Shown: positions 14,360-21,049 of the stretch, one piece after another
Position numbering within the stretch: position 1 is the stretch's first letter
Layout: every line of letters starts with the position of its first letter
Origin: an uncultured Alphaproteobacteria bacterium
GTDB taxonomy: Bacteria > Pseudomonadota > Alphaproteobacteria > Caulobacterales > Parvularculaceae
DNA: 21,049 bases
Assembly (NCBI GenBank): GCA_937895955.1
Contig: CALAZI010000202.1
Span: 1 to 21,049, forward strand
Direction: 5' to 3'
The notes under the pieces: generated by a model
Database searches by the model: none
The model's input: the letters and a program-made list of their open reading frames with translations, nothing else
What the model was told of the DNA's origin: nothing
Position numbers and translations under genes: made by a program

Positions 14360-15568
14360 ATGACCGAATTCCGCCAGTCGAAAGCCCTCGCCCGCATCTC
14401 CCCCTCGCCGACGCTCGCGATGTCGCAGAAGGCGCGAGATCTGAAAGCGCACGGCCGCGACGTGATCAGCCTTTCCGCCGGCGAGCCCGATTTCGATACG
14501 CCGCAGCATGTGAAGGACGCCGCGATCGACGCCATCCGGCGCGGCGAAACGAAATACACGGCGGTCGACGGCATTGCGGAACTCAAAGCCGCCGTCGCAG
14601 CGAAATTCAAGCGCGATAACAATCTCACCTATTCGGCGAAACAAATTACGGTCGCGCCTGGGGGCAAGGCCGTCATCTACAACGCAATCATGGCGAGCAT
14701 GAATGACGGCGACGAGGCTGTCATTCCGGCGCCCTACTGGGTCTCGTATCCTGACATCGTCGAACTCGCCGGCGGAAAACCAATCATCGTGAAGACGGAT
14801 GAAGCGGACGGCTTTCTGCTAAGGCCGGAAGCGCTGGAGCGCGCCATTACGCCAAGGACGAAATGGTTCATTTTCAATTCACCGTCGAATCCGACTGGCG
14901 GCGTCTATGATCGAAATACGTTGAGAGCGATCGCCGACGTCTTGCTCAAGCACCCGCAAGTGATGATCTTGAGCGATGATATCTATGAGCATCTGCTATA
15001 TGACGGGCGCAAATTTTCGACCATTGCGGAAGTCGAGCCGCGTCTATTCGGTCGTACGCTGACGGTCAACGGCGCGTCGAAAGCCTACGCCATGACCGGC
15101 TGGCGCATCGGGTTCGCCGGCGGACCAGAGCCGTTGATTTCCGCCATGGCGAAAATCATGTCGCAATCAACCACCAATGCTTGCTCGATCAGCCAGTGGG
15201 CTGTCGTCGCGGCGCTTAACGGCGATCATTCCTTTCTCGATGAACGCAACGCCGCTTTCATCGCGCGCCGCGACCGCGTTGTCGAAATGCTCAATGACGC
15301 GAACGGGCTTTCCTGCCGGACGCCTGCCGGCGCTTTTTACGTCTATCCGTCCTGCGCCGGAGCGATCGGCAAAACGGCGCCGTCCGGAAAGAAGATCGCA
15401 ACCGACGAGGATTTCGCGCTCGAACTTCTGGAGGCGGAAGGCGTCGCCGTCGTCTTCGGCGCTGCGTTCGGCCTGTCGCCCTATTTCCGGATCTCCTATG
15501 CCGCCTCGATGGCGGAGCTGGAAGAGGCCTGCCGGCGCATCCAGCGGTTTTGCGCCGCGCTTCATTAA
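14360..15568 (+). CDS. aatA: aspartate-type pyridoxal-phosphate aminotransferase (class I, subgroup Ib)
   Basis: This 402-residue fold-type I aminotransferase most likely interconverts aspartate and 2-oxoglutarate with oxaloacetate and glutamate; prephenate activity occurs in some relatives. Family marks are SLSAGEPDFDTPQHV near the N terminus, KYTAVDGIAELKAAV, the PNPTGG-type motif FNSPSNPTGGVYD, SDDIYEHLLYDG for cofactor contact, and the PLP lysine Lys241 in NGASKAYAMTGWRIG. The C-terminal FRISYAAS supplies the substrate-carboxylate Arg. The ATG at 14360 is preferred over GTG at 14348 because AGGTG lies nine bases before it and TEFRQSKALARISPSPT is the usual N terminus. It stands alone, divergent from the PAS gene. 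Family assignment is firm; exact substrate is inferred. Confidence 0.93.
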   Translation: MTEFRQSKALARISPSPTLAMSQKARDLKAHGRDVISLSAGEPDFDTPQHVKDAAIDAIRRGETKYTAVDGIAELKAAVAAKFKRDNNLTYSAKQITVAPGGKAVIYNAIMASMNDGDEAVIPAPYWVSYPDIVELAGGKPIIVKTDEADGFLLRPEALERAITPRTKWFIFNSPSNPTGGVYDRNTLRAIADVLLKHPQVMILSDDIYEHLLYDGRKFSTIAEVEPRLFGRTLTVNGASKAYAMTGWRIGFAGGPEPLISAMAKIMSQSTTNACSISQWAVVAALNGDHSFLDERNAAFIARRDRVVEMLNDANGLSCRTPAGAFYVYPSCAGAIGKTAPSGKKIATDEDFALELLEAEGVAVVFGAAFGLSPYFRISYAASMAELEEACRRIQRFCAALH

Positions 15569-15662
15569 TCTGTTTTTTCGATACAGGATATCCCTATTAT
15601 CTATTTGTTTGATTTAACAGCGCTTCCTATATCGACTGCATCACTGAATAAGGAGGCGAAAA
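15569..15662 (+). promoter_or_regulatory. AT-rich leader and candidate promoter of dps
   Basis: The gap is markedly AT-richer than its surroundings. TTGTTT (15605-15610) and TATATC (15628-15633) are exactly 17 bases apart, a credible sigma-70 promoter. AGGAGG (15651-15656) lies six bases before the dps ATG and is one of the strongest ribosome-binding sites in the window. TTTTTT at 15573-15578 might end the aminotransferase transcript together with the GGCGCA/TGCGCC stem at 15534-15556, but the spacing is poor. No OxyR or iron box was recognised by eye. Confidence 0.45.
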
Positions 15663-16136
15663 ATGAAGGACATGGATATCGGACTGGCGGCGAATGCGCG
15701 CCGATCGGTTGCTGAGGCGCTGAACGGCGTTCTGGCGGACAGCTACGTTCTTTACCAGAAGACCCACGCCTATCACTGGAACGTCACCGGTCCGCAATTC
15801 CCCGTCCTTCATGCGATGTTCGAAGAGCAATATCGCGAGATGTGGGCGGCGCTTGACGAGCTGGCGGAGCGCGTGCGCGCGCTTGGCGCTTTCGCGCCGG
15901 CCAGCGGAAAAGCCTTCGCCAGCCTCGCCTCCATCGAGAGCGCGGAGGCCGAACCGCCGACAGCCGCCGAAATGGTCACGAACCTCCTCGACGGCCATGA
16001 AACGCTGATCCGTCGCGCCCGCAGGGCGCTCGCAACGGCGGAGGAAGCCGGCGACGTCGCCAGTGAGGATTTGCTGACGCAACGCATCCAGACGCACGAA
16101 AAAACCGCCTGGATGTTGCGCGCGACGGCTGGCTGA
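15663..16136 (+). CDS. dps: Dps-family ferritin-like DNA-protection protein
   Basis: Dps forms a hollow dodecamer that oxidises ferrous iron with peroxide, stores it, and in many species binds DNA during starvation or oxidative stress. The 157-residue length is typical. The inter-subunit ferroxidase residues are intact with correct spacing: His38 in HAYHWNVTG, His50 in VLHAM, and Asp65 and Glu69 in AALDELAERV. The N-terminal tail is short with only a few basic residues (MKDMDIGLAANARR), so DNA binding is uncertain while iron storage is likely. The strong AGGAGG site and a good promoter suggest high expression. It appears to be a single-gene transcription unit. Confidence 0.95.
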   Translation: MKDMDIGLAANARRSVAEALNGVLADSYVLYQKTHAYHWNVTGPQFPVLHAMFEEQYREMWAALDELAERVRALGAFAPASGKAFASLASIESAEAEPPTAAEMVTNLLDGHETLIRRARRALATAEEAGDVASEDLLTQRIQTHEKTAWMLRATAG

Positions 16137-16139
16137 AAT

Positions 16140-16384
16140 GAAAACGCAAAAAGGCCGGACCTTTGGGGGAAAGGTCCGGCCAGTTGATCGAGCAAGATCA
16201 GAGGGCTCACATTTGCTCGAACAAGCGCTGGCGACGGCAGCTGTCTGGCGTTGGGGTGAAACGCCGTACGGAGGGGGAGCCGCCGCCAGTGATTTCGTGC
16301 GACAAATGTAGGACGAGGCGCGAAGGATGCGAAGCCGCTCCGCCGCATAAAGGACACGGCTCATCGAACACGCAACCGTGAGCC
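16140..16384 (-). ncRNA. candidate structured RNA between dps and the ELM1 gene
   Basis: This non-coding gap folds extensively by eye. ACATTTG (16209-16215) pairs with CAAATGT (16303-16309), and after one bulge TCG pairs with CGA. CGCTGGCGACGGC (16226-16238) pairs with 16279-16291 over 13 positions with one mismatch and one G-T. GGCGTT and AACGCC (16247-16265) cap it with a 7-base loop. This makes a rod-like stem of about 100 bases. An alternative hairpin joins TTGATCGAGCAA (16184-16195) and TTGCTCGAACAA (16213-16224) with one mismatch. An intrinsic terminator oriented on the minus strand follows. It could be an independent small RNA or the 3' untranslated region of the ELM1 gene. No 6S, SRP or tmRNA signature was recognised. 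Confidence 0.35.
16141..16181 (-). terminator. intrinsic terminator (minus strand), shared by convergent genes
   Basis: GGCCGGACCTTT (16153-16164) and AAAGGTCCGGCC (16170-16181) form a perfect 12-bp stem with a five-base loop. On the minus strand the hairpin is followed by TTTTTGCGTTTT, a classic U-tract, so it ends leftward transcription from the ELM1 side. On the plus strand no T-run follows, so for dps it would be a weak terminator or an mRNA-stabilising hairpin. Confidence 0.85.
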
Positions 16385-17371
16385 TCATCGCGCGCGCCAG
16401 CGGCGCAACACTTCGCGCGCCGCGCGCTGCGTTTCCGCCAAGGGTTCGTAAGACCAGTCTTCAAGCGCGCCGTCGTAAACCCTGAGGGCGCCGCGGCGTT
16501 TCAGACCGTCATGAAAGGCGTCAAACTTGGCGGCGGAAGCGAACGGCTTGCGTTCAAGCGTGAAAAGATAAACGGGACGTCCGGTCGAGGCCGCCTCGAC
16601 AGCCATATTGACGCTGTCTTCGGTGACAAGCGCCGCATCGCAGTCGGCCAGCATCGCCGGATACGGATTAGCGCGCTCATCATCCTCGCCCGCGATCCAG
16701 ACGCCGACATCCGGCCTTTCCGCAAATGCGCGCAGCATGGCGCGCATTTCCTGCGGCGTGCGTCGCGAGGTCGTCACCTGAAGGCGCACGCCCCGATCCG
16801 CAAGATCGGCAAGCGCCGCCCGCATTTCACCAATAGACTTTCTCGACATTCGAAACGCCCGGTTCGGGCCGCCGACCAAAACCGCAACCGATCGCGGCGC
16901 GCCAGAGAGCCCGTTCGCGGATCGCTGCGGCGGCAGCCGGTTCGGCGAACCGATAATTGGAAATACAGTCTCGCCGACAAGGCCGTCATGTTCGGGCGGA
17001 ATGACGAGATCGAACAGGGATGACGGCGCGCGCGGGTCCTGCAGCTGCGCCGTAAAGATTTTCGGCGCGCGCTTTTTGATCGCGATCGTCAATGGAACGC
17101 TGAGGCGCCCGCAGCCGATCCACAGATCCGGAAAAGGCGGCGCCAGCGGGTCGCTCCCCTTCGACAGACGCGCGAACGGATCGCCCCAGAAGCGCCAGGG
17201 CAAATACCGCCAGGGCGCGCGCGCGGCGATGCGTTTGACGACGATGTCGACCGGCGCGAGATCGGCGACGGCCTCGGCGAGCCCGAGCGCCTGGGCTTCG
17301 ATGCCGGCGCGGCCGTCGGTGACGACCCAGCAGACTGCGCGCGCCTGATTTTCACTTTCGCTCATCGTCAT
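16385..17371 (-). CDS. ELM1/GtrOC1-family protein (mitochondrial fission ELM1-like, DUF1022)
   Basis: This 328-residue protein belongs to the family named after plant ELM1, a mitochondrial fission factor; bacterial members are common in alphaproteobacteria and look like nucleotide-sugar glycosyltransferases of unknown substrate. Recognisable parts are CWVVTDGRAGIEAQALGLAE at the N terminus, LWIGCGRLSVPLTIAIKK, FTAQLQDPRAPSSLFDLVI with PPEHD, VAVLVGGPNRAF, and VTEDSVNMAVEAASTGRPVY. The last resembles the donor-binding face of GT-B enzymes. An in-frame stop directly upstream limits the start to 17371 or 17365. The only good Shine-Dalgarno nearby instead serves a 10-codon out-of-frame reading frame. 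The gene lies 81 bases after tRNA-Thr on the same strand. Confidence 0.88.
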   Translation of the reverse strand: MTMSESENQARAVCWVVTDGRAGIEAQALGLAEAVADLAPVDIVVKRIAARAPWRYLPWRFWGDPFARLSKGSDPLAPPFPDLWIGCGRLSVPLTIAIKKRAPKIFTAQLQDPRAPSSLFDLVIPPEHDGLVGETVFPIIGSPNRLPPQRSANGLSGAPRSVAVLVGGPNRAFRMSRKSIGEMRAALADLADRGVRLQVTTSRRTPQEMRAMLRAFAERPDVGVWIAGEDDERANPYPAMLADCDAALVTEDSVNMAVEAASTGRPVYLFTLERKPFASAAKFDAFHDGLKRRGALRVYDGALEDWSYEPLAETQRAAREVLRRWRAR

Positions 17372-17395
17372 CTTTGTCTGTCATCGCAGCCTCCC
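17352..17395 (-). other. possible 10-codon leader reading frame overlapping the ELM1 gene start
   Basis: GGGAGG (17395-17390) stands five bases before an ATG at 17384 that reads MTDKDDDERK and stops at 17352, inside the ELM1-family gene and out of frame with it. The larger gene's ATG at 17371 has no comparable site. This could be a coupling or leader peptide, or simply a site used at a distance. Confidence 0.25.
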
Positions 17396-17452
17396 TCGCA
17401 TGATTGCGGCGCAGGCTCAAAGCGTCGCTGCGATCAAATCCGACGGGGAGAG

Positions 17453-17528
17453 TGGTGCCGCGTGCCTGACTCGAACAGGCGACCTACCGCTTACAAGGCG
17501 GTTGCTCTACCAGCTGAGCTAACGCGGC
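17453..17528 (-). tRNA. tRNA-Thr (anticodon TGT)
   Basis: The reverse complement folds as a complete 76-base tRNA with encoded CCA. The acceptor stem GCCGCGT/ACGCGGC is seven perfect pairs with discriminator A. The D arm contains AGCTCAGCTGGTAGAGC, and the anticodon stem ACCGC/GCGGT encloses the loop CTTGTAA, giving TGT at 17493-17495. The T arm contains GTTCGAGTC. TGT reads ACA and probably other ACN threonine codons. No T-run follows before the ELM1-family gene, so the tRNA may be cut from a longer transcript. Confidence 0.97.
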
Positions 17529-17605
17529 CGAACGATGCGCCGCCTCCCTAGCCGATCAGGGCGAGGCTGGCTAGAGTTCGCGCCCGCCTGCCGCCAGAGG
17601 TTACA

Positions 17606-18028
17606 ATGCCGCGTCCGCTTTCGTGTTCTCTCGCACTCGCCTTTGCGTGTCTCGCCGCCGCCTGCGGAGAAAAGAGCCAAAGCCCGTCGCAACGGGCCGA
17701 TGCGCCGATGACGATTGAGGAGCGCGGCCGCATGGCGTTTGCGGCCTGCGCCGTCTGCCATTCGGTCCGGGACCCTGAAGCGCCCGGCTATGCGACGATG
17801 GTGGGGCCCAGCCTTTACCGCGTCGTCGGCGCGCGCGCAGGCCATGTCGCGACCTACGACTATTCGCAGGCGATGCGCGAATCGGGTCTCGTCTGGGACG
17901 AGGCGACGCTCGACGCTTTTCTTGAAAATCCGCAACAGATCGTGCCGCGCACGCGCATGGCCTATGTCGGGGAGAAGAACGCCGACCGGCGCGCGGCGCT
18001 CATCGCCTATCTCAAAACGCTGCAATAA
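17606..18028 (+). CDS. class I cytochrome c lipoprotein
   Basis: This 140-residue exported mono-haem cytochrome has an N-terminal signal peptide ending in a lipobox-like LAAAC (Cys20), so it is probably anchored to the periplasmic face of a membrane. The haem site is CAVCH at residues 48-52, and the likely axial methionine is Met118 in PRTRMAYVG, the arrangement of cytochrome c2/c550-type electron carriers. The C-terminal helix (DRRAALIAYLKTLQ) is also typical. AGAGG lies about seven bases before the ATG. The alpha/beta-hydrolase lipoprotein follows after 48 bases, suggesting one operon. The redox partner cannot be inferred. Confidence 0.9.
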   Translation: MPRPLSCSLALAFACLAAACGEKSQSPSQRADAPMTIEERGRMAFAACAVCHSVRDPEAPGYATMVGPSLYRVVGARAGHVATYDYSQAMRESGLVWDEATLDAFLENPQQIVPRTRMAYVGEKNADRRAALIAYLKTLQ

Positions 18029-18076
18029 AGAGAAAAACCGAAAAACGCAGAGGGCGACGAACGGGAGGAAAGACCG

Positions 18077-19030
18077 ATGCTGAAAGCGATCGCCCTCGCC
18101 GCCGCCTTTGCGGCGCTTGCAGCCTGTGCTGACGATAAAACGGCTGGACCGCCGCAAAAGCGCGACGGCTTTATCGAAACCGATGACGGCGTCAGCCTCT
18201 ATTACGTTGAAAAGGGAAGCGGTTCGCAAACGCTGATCGCGCCGATGGCGCTCTATCTTGAACCGCATTTGCTCGACGCGCTGTCGAAGAACCGGCGCGT
18301 CATTTTTTACGATCCGCGCAATCGCGGCCGTTCGGACGCCGCGGATCTTTCCGCCGTATCCCTTGATCGACAGATTGAGGACCTTGAAAATCTTCGCGCC
18401 GCGCTCGGCGTCGAAGAAATGGCGCTGCTCGGCTGGTCCGGTCCCGGCATGGAGACGGCCGTCTACGCGATGCGCCATCCGGCGCGCGTGACGCGCCTCA
18501 TCCAGATGTCCCCCGTGCCGCCCGCCGCTTCGATCATGCGCGAAAATCAGGATGACCGGAACAACCGGATTGATGCGGACGCGCTTGCGGACATCGATGC
18601 GCGCGCCGGAGCCGGCGAAATCGACAGCGAGCCGGAAGCTTTTTGCCGCCGCGTAAACGCGGCGACGAACCCGGCCAATTTCGTCGACCCGGCCCTCACG
18701 GCGAAGGTCCCGGACGTTTGCGTTTACGAAAACGAATGGCCGAAAAATCTCTGGAAATATTTCGGCGCTTTTCTCCCGACATTCGGCGACTATGACTGGC
18801 GCGAGGATATCGGCGATTTCACCGCGCCGCGGCTTGTCCTTCACGGCAAGGAAGACGGCATTCCGCTCGCCGGCGCCGAAGCCTGGGTGCGCGGTCACGA
18901 CAATGCGCGCCTTATCGTCTTGTCTCCCTCCGGGCACATGCCGTTCATCGAACAGCGCGATGCGGCGATCGAGACGATCGAGACGTTCCTGAACGGCGAC
19001 TGGCCCGATAACGCCGAAACGCTGAATTGA
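18077..19030 (+). CDS. alpha/beta-hydrolase lipoprotein
   Basis: This 317-residue alpha/beta-hydrolase has a lipoprotein signal (LAAC, Cys17). The fold marks are present: IFYDPRNRGRSD after strand 4, the nucleophile elbow LLGWSGPGM with Ser121, LVLHGKEDGIP with the acid Asp260, and SPSGHMPFIE with His287. The elbow is GWSGP, so the last glycine of the usual GxSxG is replaced by proline. Relatives include proline iminopeptidases and esterases; the substrate is unknown. GGGAGG upstream gives a strong ribosome-binding site. It follows the cytochrome c gene closely and is convergent with the sulfatase, with 11 bases between them. Confidence 0.88.
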   Translation: MLKAIALAAAFAALAACADDKTAGPPQKRDGFIETDDGVSLYYVEKGSGSQTLIAPMALYLEPHLLDALSKNRRVIFYDPRNRGRSDAADLSAVSLDRQIEDLENLRAALGVEEMALLGWSGPGMETAVYAMRHPARVTRLIQMSPVPPAASIMRENQDDRNNRIDADALADIDARAGAGEIDSEPEAFCRRVNAATNPANFVDPALTAKVPDVCVYENEWPKNLWKYFGAFLPTFGDYDWREDIGDFTAPRLVLHGKEDGIPLAGAEAWVRGHDNARLIVLSPSGHMPFIEQRDAAIETIETFLNGDWPDNAETLN

Positions 19031-19041
19031 GGCGGCGTCAA

Positions 19042-20964
19042 TCAAGGCGTCACGATGTTGAAATTCTGCGGCGGCGTTTCGAAGAGCGTTCGAAAGGTCG
19101 TCCACGCCGCCGCGTCGCCGTCGATTTTCGGCTGCATGTCCATGCCGGCGAACATGGCGCCCAGGAACGCGGCGCGCGGCATTGCAATTGTCGCCGCCGG
19201 CGACGAATGCGCATAATTTTCTTCATGCACGAGAACGCCGTTGCGGATTGAAACGGCGACCGTCTCCTTGCGCTCGGGAAAGGCGAAATTGAGCCGCATT
19301 TCCTCGGCCGGCGCCTTTTCAGCGATGAGGCGAACGGCGAGAAGATCAAACAGCATTTCGGTCGGCGTCGCTGCAATGAAATCGGCGCTTTGCGAAATGG
19401 GAAAGCCTTCACCGGCGCCGTCGCGCAATTCCGTCGCCGCCGACAGATACATATTGCGCCAGAGCGAGCTTTCCGCCTGATAAGCCATTTGCTCATGCGT
19501 TTCGGCGAGAAGGCGCCGCGCTTCTTCATCCTCGGCGTCGGCGAATACGGCGATGTCGAGCAATTCCGCCGCCCAGCGGTAATCGCCCGCTTCGATCGCC
19601 GCTCTCGCGCGTTTTTTCACCTTCTTCGCGCCGCCCATCGCCTCGACATAAAGCGGCGCCGTTTTTTCTTCAGGGTGCGGATTGAGACGCGCCGGATTGC
19701 CGTCATACCAGCCCATATAGCGTTGATAGACGGCGCGCGAATTATGCCGCATCGTGCCGTAATAGCCGCGATTGAACCAGCGATCGTAAAGCGGCTCGGG
19801 AAGCGCGATGGCGTCGGCGATTTCCTTGCCCGTCATGCCGCGGTTCATCATCCGCACGGTCTGGTCGTGGAGATATTTGTAGGCGTCGCGATGGCTGGCG
19901 ATAAAGTCGTCAACCCGCGCGGCGCCGAAGCGCGGCCAGGCGTGCGAATTGAACATGATCTCGGACTTGCCGCCGTAAAGACGCAGCGCTTCGGTCAGAT
20001 AATCCGCCCAGCGTTTGGAATCGCGCACCAGCGCGCCGCGCGGCGTCAGCACATTATGCATCGTGGCGTTGGCGTTTTCAGCAAGGCAGAGCGCCTTGAA
20101 TTCGGGGATGTGGAAATTGAGCTCCGCGGGCGCTTCGGTGTCCGGCGTCAATTGAAACTCGAAGCGCACGCCGTCGATCATGCGCCAGCCGCCGGTCTTC
20201 GTGACGATGTCGTTCGGCGCGATCAGGGAGCGCGTTCCCGCCGATACGGCGAGGCCGATCCCTGAGCCCATCGAACCGCCCTCGCCGGGCGAGAGTTTGG
20301 CGCCGAACTGAAAGCCTGCGCGTCTTCCCATCGCCGGACCGGCGATGATGTTCTCGGCGATTGAATGTTCAAGAAATCCTTCCGGCGCGATGACGCGCAC
20401 CTTGCCCGACGCCGCGTCCTCGGCGTTGATGACGCCTTTAACGCCTGCGAAATGGTCAGCGTGGCTGTGCGTGTAGATGACGGCGACGACGGGCCTGTCG
20501 CCGAGATGCGCGCGCGCAAGATCGAGCGCGGCGCGCGCCGTTTCAACGCTCGTCAGAGGATCGACGATGATGAAGCCGGTATCGCCGAGAATGATCGACA
20601 TGTTGGCGAGGTCGAAACCGCGCACCTGATAGATGCGCGCATGAACCTTGAAGAGGCCGTGTTTGGCGAGAAGCCCGGTATGGCGCCACAGGCTCGGATT
20701 GACCGTATCGGGCGCCGCGCCGTCGACGAATTCATAGGCGCGCATGTTCCAGACGACTGCGCCCTTGTCGTTCCTGATCAGGGGATCGCCGGGCGCGGCG
20801 ATAAAACCGCGGCTTGCGAAGTCGACGTCCTCGTCATCCTTCGGCAGGCTCGCGAGGGCGTGCGCCTGCGCGGCGCGCGTCGCATCCGACGCGACAGGCT
20901 CATTGGCTGCGACGCCGCCGGCGGCGGTTGAAACGGCGGCGGCAAAGGCGATCAGCTTTCTCAA
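19042..20964 (-). CDS. exported alkyl/aryl-sulfatase (metallo-beta-lactamase fold, SdsA1-like)
   Basis: This 640-residue enzyme of the SdsA1 family hydrolyses alkyl sulfate esters such as dodecyl sulfate with a two-zinc centre. All metal-ligand positions known for SdsA1 are seen: THSHADH at residues 165-171 (His166, His168, Asp170, His171), Glu277, Glu296 in LAENANATMHN, and His341 in NSHAWPRFG. The dimerisation region (about 350-500) and the C-terminal SCP2-like domain (about 515-640) are complete. The signal peptide MRKLIAFAAAVSTAAGGVAA indicates export. The start is TTG, supported by AGGAGGG five bases upstream and no in-frame ATG nearby. True substrate is inferred from the family. Confidence 0.92.
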   Translation of the reverse strand: MRKLIAFAAAVSTAAGGVAANEPVASDATRAAQAHALASLPKDDEDVDFASRGFIAAPGDPLIRNDKGAVVWNMRAYEFVDGAAPDTVNPSLWRHTGLLAKHGLFKVHARIYQVRGFDLANMSIILGDTGFIIVDPLTSVETARAALDLARAHLGDRPVVAVIYTHSHADHFAGVKGVINAEDAASGKVRVIAPEGFLEHSIAENIIAGPAMGRRAGFQFGAKLSPGEGGSMGSGIGLAVSAGTRSLIAPNDIVTKTGGWRMIDGVRFEFQLTPDTEAPAELNFHIPEFKALCLAENANATMHNVLTPRGALVRDSKRWADYLTEALRLYGGKSEIMFNSHAWPRFGAARVDDFIASHRDAYKYLHDQTVRMMNRGMTGKEIADAIALPEPLYDRWFNRGYYGTMRHNSRAVYQRYMGWYDGNPARLNPHPEEKTAPLYVEAMGGAKKVKKRARAAIEAGDYRWAAELLDIAVFADAEDEEARRLLAETHEQMAYQAESSLWRNMYLSAATELRDGAGEGFPISQSADFIAATPTEMLFDLLAVRLIAEKAPAEEMRLNFAFPERKETVAVSIRNGVLVHEENYAHSSPAATIAMPRAAFLGAMFAGMDMQPKIDGDAAAWTTFRTLFETPPQNFNIVTP

Positions 20965-21049
20965 GGGAACCCTCCTCGATTCATTGAATGTCCATCTTGC
21001 CCGAGGCCGCCCGGTCGCGCACGCCGCCAGCGCAGCGCGCGGCTTCTCC

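Noticed and set aside
16163..16381. 72-codon plus-strand frame in the dps-ELM1 gap containing a Cys-x2-Cys pair
   Set aside because: A single CDKC pair with later Cys is suggestive of a zinc finger, but there is no ribosome-binding site, the composition is poor, and the interval is better explained as structured non-coding RNA.
15627..16388. Minus-strand frame of 253 codons covering the dps gene and the gap to its right
   Set aside because: It is antisense to the unmistakable Dps sequence and crosses the terminator hairpin. Its translation has no protein-like features.
17519..19105. Long minus-strand open frame of 528 codons
   Set aside because: It runs antisense through the cytochrome c and hydrolase genes, whose motifs (CxxCH, lipoboxes, catalytic triad) are clear. 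Its translation is Arg/His-rich with no recognisable domain. GC-rich codon bias leaves such shadows open.
19390..20265. Plus-strand frame of 291 codons
   Set aside because: Shadow of the alkylsulfatase on the opposite strand; Arg-rich translation and no family resemblance.
1..21049. Mobile element, CRISPR array, toxin-antitoxin or phage-defence system
   Set aside because: No transposase, integrase, terminal repeats with target duplications, regular spaced repeats or recognised defence domains were found. All sizeable genes fit housekeeping or envelope families. The tRNA-Thr gene has no visible partial copy nearby that would mark an integration site.

Overview
The window reads as an ordinary, GC-rich, gene-dense chromosomal stretch from an alphaproteobacterium. 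The protein families and the backbone order gatCA / ruvX-pyrB-plsY-dprA-topA-rnr point there from general knowledge of alphaproteobacterial gene order. No genus can be named from the sequence alone. There is no insertion sequence, integrase, CRISPR array or phage gene.

Layout, left to right. Positions 1-1581 (minus) hold gatC and the 5' part of gatA, the tRNA-dependent amidotransferase; gatA runs off the left edge. Divergent from them, 1766-4179 (plus) is a tightly overlapping run: ruvX, a small membrane protein, pyrB and plsY. The expected pyrC is missing between pyrB and plsY. A minus-strand exported PAP2 phosphatase (4215-4751) separates plsY from dprA (4889-6064). A small unknown minus-strand gene (6053-6310) and topA (6466-9099) diverge from an AT-rich island with a 9-bp inverted repeat. 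A secreted M23 peptidase lipoprotein, rnr and prmB follow to 12964 on the plus strand.

From 12974 the content becomes more accessory. It holds a membrane PAS protein with no output domain (minus), an aspartate-type aminotransferase, and a Dps ferritin with a strong ribosome-binding site. Next is a 248-bp non-coding gap that can fold extensively and ends in a minus-oriented intrinsic terminator. An ELM1-family protein (minus), tRNA-Thr(TGT) (minus), a cytochrome c lipoprotein with an alpha/beta-hydrolase lipoprotein (plus), and an exported alkylsulfatase-type metallo-beta-lactamase protein with a TTG start (minus) complete the window.

Functionally the genes cover translation quality and decay (GatCA, PrmB, RNase R, tRNA-Thr), DNA handling (RuvX, DprA, TopA), pyrimidine and phospholipid synthesis (PyrB, PlsY), and an envelope or periplasmic set (PAP2, M23, cytochrome c, hydrolase, sulfatase). 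I found no convincing new multi-gene system. The best candidates for something undescribed are the structured region between dps and the ELM1 gene, the inverted-repeat island upstream of topA, and several possible leader or Shine-Dalgarno structures.
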